Shown here piece after piece: positions 8,891 through 15,981 of a stretch of DNA of 64,000 bases. The notes below the pieces were generated by a model. That model worked only from the letters and a program-made list of their open reading frames with translations, was not told the origin of the DNA and did no database searches. Positions within the stretch are counted from its first letter, which is position 1. Every line of letters starts with the position of its first letter. The position numbers were made by a program, and so were the translations under genes. This stretch comes from Prevotella sp. HJM029 (GTDB lineage: Bacteria; Bacteroidota; Bacteroidia; Bacteroidales; Bacteroidaceae), in the NCBI RefSeq assembly GCF_000599605.1, contig NZ_AZHT01000098.1:1-64000 (forward strand), read 5' to 3'.

Positions 8891-9064
8891 ATGGCTACAA
8901 ATCCACCGTCAGGAGACGGACATCGCAAGGGCGCAGTGAGAAAACGTTCGCAGGTTTTTAATCCCAAAACAGAACAATGGGTAAAACGGGATAAAGATAC
9001 AGGACGCTTTATCGACGTCAAACAGAATGGTACACCTTTTAAGGGCGTAACTAAAGAAAAGTAA
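8891..9064 (+). CDS. Conserved 57-residue basic protein
   Basis: ATG at 8891 to TAA at 9062-9064. The product starts MATNPPSGDGHRKGAVRKRS, continues with FNPKTEQWVKRD and DTGRFIDVK, and ends in GTPFKGVTKEK. I recognise this pattern (PPSGDGHRxGAVRxRSQ, then GRFMD-like and PFKGVRKE-like blocks) as a small protein of unknown function seen in many unrelated bacteria. It has no signal peptide or membrane segment and is Lys/Arg-rich. It stands 221 bases after the nuclease-like gene and is closed by an 11-bp-stem terminator, so it is a real transcription unit end. No remnant gene could be named in 8670-8890. Confidence 0.8.
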   Translation: MATNPPSGDGHRKGAVRKRSQVFNPKTEQWVKRDKDTGRFIDVKQNGTPFKGVTKEK

Positions 9065-9070
9065 ATTTTT

Positions 9071-9109
9071 AACGAGGGCAAGAGTATGATGTTTGCCCTC
9101 GTTTATTTT
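9071..9109 (+). terminator. Rho-independent terminator after the 57-residue protein gene
   Basis: Perfect 11-bp arms AACGAGGGCAA (9071-9081) and TTGCCCTCGTT (9093-9103) around an 11-base loop, followed by TATTTTT. It begins seven bases after the stop codon. Confidence 0.85.
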
Positions 9110-9209
9110 TACATAGGTTTTAGCGTTGATTCTATGAAGGAGGTTTTAGTGTCTGATAGACCGTATTTCGTATAAAGTTTAATGTCTATTTTGGTAACAC
9201 TATTATTTT

Positions 9210-9307
9210 AGATCTCTGCAAAAAACAATCAAACAGAGAGACCATAGAGATAACTCGCAAATTATCATTAGTAACAATTGGGTGTGAAAAGACTTTTGCA
9301 GAGGTCT
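9210..9307. mobile_element. MITE-like 98-bp inverted-repeat element
   Basis: AGATCTCTGCAAAA (9210-9223) faces TTTTGCAGAGGTCT (9294-9307): 13 of 14 bases pair. The outer sequence resembles GAGACC(T/C)TTGCA-type ends of IS5-group elements of Bacteroidales. The interior has no coding capacity and no clear target duplication is seen. The istA remnant begins exactly where it ends. Confidence 0.4.
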
Positions 9308-9916
9308 CATATTGATTTTGCCGATAATAAGTTTGAAGTTGTGATGAAATGATAGGTGAAACGAAGAAAACCGAGACATTTGTTGCAGCCATACCGTTCG
9401 GTCATTGCGCCTACAGCGAAGCTGTATCGTCGCAATGCAAGGAAGACTTGATAAAGGGATGTAAGAATACCATACAATATTTTGAAGGTGTTCCTGGAGC
9501 CATAATCCCCGAAATAATCCGAAAGCAGATGTCATACAAAGCGACCGTAACGAGCCTGTCATTAATGATGATTTTGTCGCCTTTGCTGAAGATTGTAGCT
9601 GTGCGGTCTATCCTGCCCGTGTACGTCCCCAACAAAGCCTTGGTTGAAAATGCTGTAAAACCTCTCTACCGTTCCGTTTATTTTAATATGAGAATGGTTT
9701 TCTTCAGTCTGGATTAGTTCAATATTGCCATCATATTTCCCTGCTTGATTTCAATGAAAGGGTGAAGGCTGGCGGAAGATACCATGTAAGGGGAATATTT
9801 CTGCACAGCGAAAAAACTATCTTCGTCCGCTTTTTCAGAAACATTACGTGATGAAAGAGAGAAAACCCATGATCGTAGTAAGAATTTCTGTTCTTTGCCA
9901 TTTAGCCAACAGATAA
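9308..9916 (+). pseudogene. Degraded IS21-family transposase (IstA) fragment
   Basis: Several frames are needed to read one IstA-like protein. They give DFADNKFEVV, then (after a one-base loss near 9346) EMIGETKKTETFVAAIPFG with YFEGVPGAIIP in one frame, NEPVINDDFVAFAEDCSCAVYPAR in the next, ALVENAVKPLYRSVYFNM back in the earlier one, and VMKERKPMIVVRIS near 9850-9900. This is the catalytic and C-terminal order of IS21 IstA (FVA-LPFS, GGVP-AIVPDN, KALVE-AV). The N-terminal part and istB are absent. It is dead and marks old transposition at the border of the mobile element. Confidence 0.78.
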
Positions 9917-9934
9917 AGAGAAATCTTCATCAAA

Positions 9935-9988
9935 AACGCTTGTTATTCAAAACAAATGATTATCTTTGCAAATAGAATAACAAGCGTT
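9935..9988 (+). promoter_or_regulatory. 14-bp perfect inverted repeat framing a -7 promoter box
   Basis: Arms AACGCTTGTTATTC (9935-9948) and GAATAACAAGCGTT (9975-9988) flank a 26-base loop. The loop holds TATCTTTG (9961-9968), a good -7 box on the + strand. The arms would cover roughly the -33 region and the transcript start, an operator-like layout. The only reading frame directly downstream encodes about 48 residues (from 10006) and looks unconvincing; 9989-10199 otherwise shows no gene. Confidence 0.5.
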
Positions 9989-10199
9989 CTTTGTTAATGT
10001 AGAAACATGCGACAGAAAGCATTTCGCTCGTTTCCAAATCGTTACCCATTTAGTTTGTATTATGAGGTAATTTCTTCTTTCTCAATTAGATACAATTTAG
10101 AAATCATCTTGATGTGTAATTGGTATGCTTTTGTGCAACCATTTGCTGTGTGAAGTGAATAATCGCAGGAGGAGCGATGGGAGTGTTGCAGAAATATTG

Positions 10200-10207
10200 T
10201 AACTTTG
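10200..10207 (+). promoter_or_regulatory. -7 promoter box upstream of the TPR-HTH regulator gene
   Basis: TAACTTTG 37 bases before the ATG at 10245; no clear -33 TTTG at the standard distance. Confidence 0.5.
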
Positions 10208-10244
10208 TGCAACGAGAACAACAAACAAAGTCCCCACAACGGGC

Positions 10245-11867
10245 ATGAACACAAAAATGCATCACATGAAAAATGGCACGCTCTTCGGCTTCCTACTGTG
10301 CCTCATCGCGCTATGGCCGACCGCAATTTGTGCAGAAAACAGCGCCACTAATCCGGCACAGATGCTGCAAAAGCTGGATGAAAGCCTAACAAAAAAGATG
10401 CAATACGAACAGCAAAAGCTGCAACGCATTGCGCAACTGAAAGCACAACTCCCACGCACCTTTGACAGCAAACGCTACGTGCTTTTGCGACAACTCTACA
10501 AGGAATATGCCTCCTACCAGTACGATTCGGCCTACACCTACGCACTGCAACTGAACCAAATGGCACTGCAACTGTGCAGTCAAGACTTCCACATCGAAGC
10601 TCAATGTGCGCAGGTGTTTTGCCTGCTTTCAGCCGGATTGTTTCACGAAGGCGTCGCCACGCTGCAACAAATCGACACCAACCACGCCACAGCTCCCTAT
10701 CGAAAGCTCTATTTTACCACCGCAGCTCGCCTCTATTATGATTTGGCCGATTACACCCATGCCGCTCCTTACGCTGGCGAATACATTGCTAAGGGTTCTG
10801 TTTTCACCGACTCGTTGCTCCACTATCTGCCGCGAAACAGCGATGAATGGCTCTACGCTTCAGCCATGCAAGCCATGAAATGGCGCCATTTCACAACGAG
10901 CAATCGTTATTTCAAACAGCTGCTTTCGCGCAACCATGTCGATGCCCATACACGCGCCATCATCACCTCTTGCATGGGATGGACCAAGCTTTTCCAGCAC
11001 CAACAGAGCGCGGCCATCTGCCTGTTAGCGCAGGCTGCCATCTATGATAACGTCTCGGCAACCCGCGAAACCACCGCCCTATGCACGCTGGCGCGCATGC
11101 TTTATGAGCAAGGCGACATTCAACGAGCCACCGAATATGTGCGCCAATCGCTGCAAAATGCCAACTTCTATGGTGCACGCCAGCGCGTTATCGAGGTGAG
11201 TGGCATCTTGCCCATCATCGAACAAGACCGCTATCGCATGGTCGAAAACCAGCGCAACGCCTTGGCTTCCACAGCTATCATCGCCTTGTTGTTTGTCGTT
11301 GCCCTGCTCGTCTTCACCTATTTCATTCGCCGACAAATGCGCAAAACCAAGCAGGCGCAGGCTGTTATTGCACAACGCAAAGCCGAACTGGAGCGCATCA
11401 ACGCCCAATTGCGCGAAGCCAACACCATCAAAGACGAATACATCGGCCAGTCGTTTTATGCCAATGCCGAATATATCAATAAGGTTGAGAAGCTCTATCG
11501 CACCATCGATGCAAAGATTGCAACGCGACAATTTGCCGATTTGCGCGCCTCGTTGAAAGAAAAGCAGCTCATTGACGAGCGCCAATCCATGTTCGAAGAC
11601 TTCGATAAGACCTTTCTAAACCTCTTCCCTCATTTCATCACACGCTACAATCAGCTTTTCGATGACGCACCAGCGCACGAGAAAACCAACACGCTGACCA
11701 CCGAAATGCGCATCTTTGCACTCATCCGTTTGGGCATCAACGACTCCGAACGCATTGCCAAATTTCTGCACTATAGCATCCACACCATCAACACTTATAA
11801 GACACGTGTGAAGAACAAATCGAAGGTAGACAACGACCAATTCGAAGCAAAAATCATGGAAATATAA
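10245..11867 (+). CDS. Membrane-anchored TPR-HTH regulator (DUF6377 type)
   Basis: 540 residues from the ATG at 10245; the later ATG at 10266 would put the signal peptide (MKNGTLFGFLLCLIALWPTAICAE) right at the start. The exported part (about 30-335) is helical with TPR-like repeats. A transmembrane segment lies at about 341-363 (STAIIALLFVVALLVFTYFI). It is followed by a coiled coil rich in Lys/Glu/Gln and a C-terminal LuxR-like helix-turn-helix (ERIAKFLHYSIHTINTYKTRVKNKS). This layout is common in Bacteroidales regulators that sense something in the periplasm and bind DNA at the inner membrane. No partner gene is adjacent, so the target is unknown. Confidence 0.82.
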   Translation: MNTKMHHMKNGTLFGFLLCLIALWPTAICAENSATNPAQMLQKLDESLTKKMQYEQQKLQRIAQLKAQLPRTFDSKRYVLLRQLYKEYASYQYDSAYTYALQLNQMALQLCSQDFHIEAQCAQVFCLLSAGLFHEGVATLQQIDTNHATAPYRKLYFTTAARLYYDLADYTHAAPYAGEYIAKGSVFTDSLLHYLPRNSDEWLYASAMQAMKWRHFTTSNRYFKQLLSRNHVDAHTRAIITSCMGWTKLFQHQQSAAICLLAQAAIYDNVSATRETTALCTLARMLYEQGDIQRATEYVRQSLQNANFYGARQRVIEVSGILPIIEQDRYRMVENQRNALASTAIIALLFVVALLVFTYFIRRQMRKTKQAQAVIAQRKAELERINAQLREANTIKDEYIGQSFYANAEYINKVEKLYRTIDAKIATRQFADLRASLKEKQLIDERQSMFEDFDKTFLNLFPHFITRYNQLFDDAPAHEKTNTLTTEMRIFALIRLGINDSERIAKFLHYSIHTINTYKTRVKNKSKVDNDQFEAKIMEI

Positions 11868-11985
11868 GTCCGCTTGATACCATTTTGCACTGCATGGCGC
11901 ACAAAGCTGCACACTTCAGCCCCAAGATAAGGTGCACGGCAGCCCATTTTCACGCCCGAATCATCCCGGCTTTTGCGCCAAAATC

Positions 11986-12279
11986 ATGCTGCTACACCCT
12001 GTAACGGCACTGCTTTTGCGAAAAAACACCCAACTACACCCCGTAACTGGGGCACTTTTTTACAAAAACACCCAACTACACCCCGTTATGATATGGTTTT
12101 CAAAATAAAACTCCCAACTACACCCTGTAGTTGGGTTGCTTTTGCGAAAAACTCCCGAACTACACCCCGTAACTGGGCTACTTTTTACAAAACCACCCCA
12201 ACTACACCCCGTAGTTGGGTGGTTTTTGCGAAAAGTCCCCGAACTACACCACGTAGTTGGGCCATTTTTGTGCAAAACA
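11986..12279. repeat. Array 1: seven 42-bp tandem dyad repeats
   Basis: CTACACC recurs at 11992, 12034, 12076, 12118, 12160, 12202 and 12244, exactly 42 bases apart. The best unit is a hairpin with perfect 9-bp arms CCCAACTAC and GTAGTTGGG around ACCCC (12197-12219). Between cores lies variable T-rich sequence (TTTTTGCGAAAA-like). The array sits in the gap between two convergent genes (11868-12429). Because 42 is a multiple of 3, several frames stay open through it, but none looks like a real protein. Looser AAATGGCGAGC-type copies continue to about 12410. Confidence 0.9.
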
Positions 12280-12429
12280 AGGCACTGTTGGAGTGCAAAT
12301 CAGGATGAAATGGCCAACAAATGCCTTTTTTATCGGGCGAAGAACGCGGGTAAAAATGGCGAGCAAGTGCCTGTTATCAGGCAGAGAGCACAGCTGAAAT
12401 GGCGAGCGATGTGGGCAACACCGCTGCGC

Positions 12430-13434
12430 TTATCGTGTGCCTTCGCGCTTCTTCCAATCGTCCTTAGTATAACTATCGGGATAGGTTGTCTCATAAAGAA
12501 TGCGTCCGCCGCGCTCCCGAATATACGTGTCGAAGCTGCGTTTCCCCTCATAAAGCACTATCACGCGCGCGCCATTGCGCAGATGATTGTACTCGGTGTT
12601 GCCGCCCGAGAAGCGTCCATGGGCCAGCAACACGCGGTAATACATCAGCGAATAGTCATTATCGTGGTCGTGACCACAGAAGATTCCCATCACATCGCCA
12701 CACTCCTTCACGGCCGAAAACATGCCGCTATTGAGGTTGGGTGCATAGGCTTTCTCCATGCGTGTGCCGATTAAAGTCACTTGTGTGTTGGCTACGGCGT
12801 CGTTATATTCGGGCAACGGATAGTGCATAAACATCAAACTATTGATGGGTTTGCCGCCATTTCGCTGGGTAAACGTGCCCGACCATCGGCGATAACGGGC
12901 AATCTGGTCGGCCGTCAGCCACTGATAGCCTCCCACACCTGCCATCTTGTTGTAGGCATGTGTGTCCATACAATAGAGCACTGCGCCCACCTTCGTGCCC
13001 GAAGTCGACTGAATCGCCAAGGCATAATCGAGCGCATTGCCCACCCGTTTGGGCTGCACGCAATAGGTATTCTGCTGCGCTAAGTCATAAAGTTGCGTAA
13101 CAGGCGTGCCCTGTTCGGGGTCATGATTGCCCAAAAGATAGCAAAAGGGCGTTTTTAAGTCGGTCAACACCTTAAGCACTTCCTGCAAACACGCGTTGCC
13201 AGGTGACGAATAAATGATGTCACCAGTGAGCACAATGAGGTCGGGTTTCTCGGCCGTCACCACTTCAATAATGTTATCTGTGCCCTCTTTCGATGCAGGA
13301 TTACCCTGTTTGTAATGCAAATCGGTGAACTGAACAATCTTAAACTTTCCATTTTTAAAGTGCAAATTCTGCGCTTGAATGCCACTCAAACAACCAAAGA
13401 ACAAGGCTGCAGCCATCCATTTTTTCATTCCCAT
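12430..13434 (-). CDS. Exported metallophosphoesterase (calcineurin-like)
   Basis: 334 residues on the minus strand; MGMKKW has a second ATG at 13428 that may be the true start. A signal peptide (MKKWMAAALFFGCLSGIQAQ) leads to a calcineurin-type phosphoesterase fold with the metal-ligand blocks FTDLHY, LTGDII, LLGNHDPE, MFMHYPLPE and CGHDHDND in the expected order. These enzymes hydrolyse phosphomonoesters or diesters at a two-metal site; the substrate cannot be told. The gene converges on the TPR-HTH regulator, with array 1 in between. Its -7 box is 18 bases upstream. Confidence 0.9.
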   Translation of the reverse strand: MGMKKWMAAALFFGCLSGIQAQNLHFKNGKFKIVQFTDLHYKQGNPASKEGTDNIIEVVTAEKPDLIVLTGDIIYSSPGNACLQEVLKVLTDLKTPFCYLLGNHDPEQGTPVTQLYDLAQQNTYCVQPKRVGNALDYALAIQSTSGTKVGAVLYCMDTHAYNKMAGVGGYQWLTADQIARYRRWSGTFTQRNGGKPINSLMFMHYPLPEYNDAVANTQVTLIGTRMEKAYAPNLNSGMFSAVKECGDVMGIFCGHDHDNDYSLMYYRVLLAHGRFSGGNTEYNHLRNGARVIVLYEGKRSFDTYIRERGGRILYETTYPDSYTKDDWKKREGTR

Positions 13435-13451
13435 TTTTCTGAATTTTCGGC

Positions 13452-13459
13452 CAAAGTTA
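13452..13459 (-). promoter_or_regulatory. -7 promoter box of the metallophosphoesterase gene
   Basis: Reads TAACTTTG on the minus strand (CAAAGTTA on plus), 18 bases before the ATG at 13434, implying a very short leader. Confidence 0.55.
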
Positions 13460-13503
13460 CAGCTTTTCTATGAGTTGAGTCCGCCAAAATCGGTTTTTAT
13501 TAT

Positions 13504-13511
13504 TATTTTTG
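13504..13511 (+). promoter_or_regulatory. -7 promoter box of the Crp/Fnr-type gene
   Basis: TATTTTTG on the + strand, divergent from the metallophosphoesterase promoter; the leader to the ATG at 13585 would be about 67 bases. Confidence 0.45.
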
Positions 13512-13584
13512 CATGGCGCAATGCAGGCGTTACCCATGCGTCACAGCGCACATTTCTTTGATTTCATTTTAAGATATTTTCCCT

Positions 13585-14256
13585 ATGATCAATGATTCTG
13601 TCATGCATGCTCTGCGACATTGTCCGCTATTTTCGGGCATGAGTGAAGTGAGTATAGAGTTGGCTTTGGGCAGCATTGCCTATCAAATTGTGAGTCTTGA
13701 GAAGCGCGATGTTTATGCCTTGGCCGGCATGCCCTGCCATTTTGCCGACATTGTGGTCAAAGGTTCGCTGGTTTGTCGCATGGCTTCGATTAGCGGAAAA
13801 CAAGTGGAGGTGAGCCGATTGCAGGCCGGCGACATCGTGGCTCCAGCGTTTATCTTCGCCAAAAACAACGCCATGCCCGTAAGTGTTGAAACCGATAGCG
13901 AGGTGAAGTTGCTGCGCATGACACCACAAACGCTGCAACAGCTCATGGATAAAGCACCCGATATCCGCATGAATTTCATTCAAACCCTCTCCAACATCGA
14001 CGTGTTCCTCACGCACAAAATGAAGGTGTTGAGCCTTTTCACTGTGAGAGAGAAGGTGGCTTACTTGCTGTTGGAGACGGCAGGCGAGCAAAATTCGAAC
14101 ACCATTAAGTTGCAACGCAGCCGACAAGAGATAGCTAATTCGTTTGGTATTCAGAAGTTTTCGTTGCTGCGCGTGCTCAATGCGTTTGAAAAAGAGGGCG
14201 CTATTCGCATTGCAGGGAAGACCATTGAGATTCTACATCGTGAGAAATTGAAATAA
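13585..14256 (+). CDS. Crp/Fnr-family transcriptional regulator
   Basis: 223 residues. The N-terminal ~120 residues form a cyclic-nucleotide-binding-like beta roll (DIVVKGSLVCRM, LQAGDIVAPAFIFA, VETDSEVKLLRM). Then come a dimer helix and a winged HTH (RSRQEIANSFGIQKFSLLRVLNAFEKEGAI). It has no Fnr-type N-terminal Cys cluster, and the classical cAMP phosphate-binding RxAL pocket is not obvious, so the ligand is unknown. The RluA-family gene starts three bases after its stop, which suggests one transcript. Confidence 0.9.
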   Translation: MINDSVMHALRHCPLFSGMSEVSIELALGSIAYQIVSLEKRDVYALAGMPCHFADIVVKGSLVCRMASISGKQVEVSRLQAGDIVAPAFIFAKNNAMPVSVETDSEVKLLRMTPQTLQQLMDKAPDIRMNFIQTLSNIDVFLTHKMKVLSLFTVREKVAYLLLETAGEQNSNTIKLQRSRQEIANSFGIQKFSLLRVLNAFEKEGAIRIAGKTIEILHREKLK

Positions 14257-14259
14257 AAT

Positions 14260-15825
14260 ATGCTCCATCTCCTGCCCAGCACAACAACCCATTTGCCCAC
14301 AACGCTCAACAATCCATTCTATTATTCGCCCACACCCGTGTGTCGAGAAGCCGTAGAACGCGTCAAACAATGGATTGCAAAGGCGCCTATTTCGTTTCAA
14401 CAAGAGGTAGAACAAGGCAAGATGTTTGGTGTGTTGGTGGTAGAAACGCAAGGCAAAATAGGCTTCTTAGCGGGCTATAGCGGGCAGATTTGTGGGCGTA
14501 GCGATTGGGATTATTTTGTGCCAGCTATAGTGGATTATCTACAAGATGGGGGCTATTTCAAACGTCATGAGGCTGACATCACGCTGCTCAATCAACGCAT
14601 TGCAGCCCTAACCACACAGGAAAGTTATGTGCAAAGTCGACACGATGTAGCAGCATTGCAAACCGAAATTACCCAGCACATTGCTGCGGCTCAAGCGCAG
14701 ATGCAGCAAGAAAAAGCACAACGCCCAGCCGTGTTAACCCCTGAACTCATCCGCCGTTCGCAGTTCCTCAAGGCCGAATTGCATCGTTACAAGGTGCAGA
14801 GCAAGGCGGCATTAGCCGAAAAACAGGCACTTGTTGCTGCGCACGAAGCAGAGATTGCAGCCCTGAAAGCCAAACGAAAAGACATGAGTGACGCCCTGCA
14901 GCAATGGTTATTCAAGCAGTTTGTGCTATGCAATCATCGGGGCGAGCGCCGCAACCTGCTCGACATTTTCCACCCACAAGTGCCACCAGCAGGTAGCGGT
15001 GAGTGTTGCGAACCACGCTTGTTGCACTACGCTTTCACCCACAAGTTGCGCCCTGTGAGCATGGCTATGTTCTGGATGGGGCGCAGTCCACAAAGCGAAG
15101 TGCGCCATGCACAGCAGTTCTATCCTGCTTGTAACAGCAAATGCAAGCCCATCTTGTCTTGGATGTTAGCTGGCTTTCCTATGGAGCGCAACCCACTTGA
15201 CACCACGATTGCACAGCCCATCCGCATCCTTCACAAAGAAAAGAGCTTTGCAGTGGTGTGCAAACCTGCTGGCATGTTGAGTGTTCCTGGGAAACAGGTC
15301 AGCCAAAGTGTCCTTGAATGGGCAAAACAACACTTTCCAAATGCCACCGGACCACTCATCGTTCACCGCTTAGACATGGCTACAAGTGGACTCATGGTGG
15401 TGGCGCTCACCATGGAAAGCTATCACCACTTGCAACGGCAATTCAAAGAACACCGCGTTAAAAAGCGCTACGTAGCCCTATTATCACGCCCCTTTGCTGC
15501 CCCCATTGAAGGAGACATCTCATTGCCTTTACGTCCCGATTTCGCCGATCGTCCTCGACAAATGGTCGACAAAGTTGATGGGAAAACAGCCATCACACAT
15601 TACCACTACCAAGGCCATCAGCGCATTTTCTTATATCCCCAAACGGGACGAACACATCAACTGCGCATGCATTGCGCGCATGCCGAAGGGCTCAACAATC
15701 CCATTGTGGGCGATGCCCTCTACGGAACACCCAGCCAACGCCTGCTGTTACATGCCGAAACGCTGCAGTTCTTTCATCCCGAAACAGGTGAGCTACTTAC
15801 CTTTCATGCGCCACCCGACTTCTAA
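14260..15825 (+). CDS. RluA-family pseudouridine synthase with long N-terminal extension
   Basis: 521 residues. The C-terminal ~210 residues are the catalytic domain. They carry the signature HRLD372MATSGL with the nucleophilic Asp, preceded by KPAGMLSVPGK and followed by GRTHQLRMHCAH and GDALYG. The enzyme isomerises uridine to pseudouridine in rRNA or tRNA. The first ~300 residues are an extension. They include a long coiled coil (about 110-215, rich in Gln/Ala/Glu/Lys) and a Cys-containing stretch near 235-300 (CEPRLLHYAF, FYPACNSKCKPIL), seen in Bacteroidales homologues and possibly giving RNA or ribosome contacts. The target base cannot be predicted. Confidence 0.9.
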   Translation: MLHLLPSTTTHLPTTLNNPFYYSPTPVCREAVERVKQWIAKAPISFQQEVEQGKMFGVLVVETQGKIGFLAGYSGQICGRSDWDYFVPAIVDYLQDGGYFKRHEADITLLNQRIAALTTQESYVQSRHDVAALQTEITQHIAAAQAQMQQEKAQRPAVLTPELIRRSQFLKAELHRYKVQSKAALAEKQALVAAHEAEIAALKAKRKDMSDALQQWLFKQFVLCNHRGERRNLLDIFHPQVPPAGSGECCEPRLLHYAFTHKLRPVSMAMFWMGRSPQSEVRHAQQFYPACNSKCKPILSWMLAGFPMERNPLDTTIAQPIRILHKEKSFAVVCKPAGMLSVPGKQVSQSVLEWAKQHFPNATGPLIVHRLDMATSGLMVVALTMESYHHLQRQFKEHRVKKRYVALLSRPFAAPIEGDISLPLRPDFADRPRQMVDKVDGKTAITHYHYQGHQRIFLYPQTGRTHQLRMHCAHAEGLNNPIVGDALYGTPSQRLLLHAETLQFFHPETGELLTFHAPPDF

Positions 15826-15942
15826 TCCCTTTAGAAACCCATTCAAAAAAGCGATGACTTTGCCACGCAAAAGCATAGCTTTTAGTACACAAACAAGCGC
15901 AAATTACCCAGCAAAAGCGATGGTTTTCCGCCCTTTTTTGCG

Positions 15943-15950
15943 TAATTTTG
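15943..15950 (+). promoter_or_regulatory. -7 promoter box of metG
   Basis: TAATTTTG 31 bases before the metG ATG. The preceding spacer (15826-15942) holds the dyad AAAAGCATAGCTTTT at 15869-15883, also found at 23031-23045. Confidence 0.5.
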
Positions 15951-15981
15951 CAGCCAAAGCAATAAAGTTTACAAGATAACA

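Larger units (their letters stand above)
1..9064. mobile_element. Integrative/mobilizable element, right part, with defence-like cargo
   Basis: The run VirE-type ATPase, Toprim primase-like protein, DUF3408 protein, MobC-like protein and relaxase is the usual core of Bacteroides mobilizable elements. It is followed by a separate promoter and cargo of RloA/RloB-like genes, a PD-(D/E)XK protein and a 57-residue protein. Base composition is visibly more AT-rich than the chromosome to the right. The element continues past the left edge, where the integrase and left end should lie. The right end is not defined: no repeat of an attachment site could be matched. The last gene ends at 9064 and IS debris follows to about 9916. 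The mobilizable nature is well supported by the relaxase; the limits are inference. Confidence 0.75.

Noticed and set aside
9935-9988. Classical invertible promoter (phase variation)
   Set aside because: The 26-base loop is far shorter than known Bacteroides invertible promoters and no recombinase gene is adjacent; kept only as an operator-like finding.
10006-10152. 48-residue open frame after the inverted-repeat promoter
   Set aside because: No ribosome-binding context, no recognisable motif, and composition of non-coding spacer.
9065-10244. Attachment site (attR) of the mobile element
   Set aside because: A tRNA 3' end or a direct repeat could not be matched, because the left end is outside the window; any assignment would be a guess.
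11986-12279. CRISPR array
   Set aside because: Units are 42 bp with only a short dyad core kept and linkers that are similar T-rich sequence rather than unrelated spacers; no cas genes are in the window. The same applies to the arrays at 37270-37590 and 43620-43885.
11973-12308. Repeat protein with a 14-residue period (PTTPRxWxxF-like)
   Set aside because: The period of 42 is a multiple of 3, so several frames on both strands stay open by arithmetic; there is no start context, and the dyad symmetry explains the sequence better.
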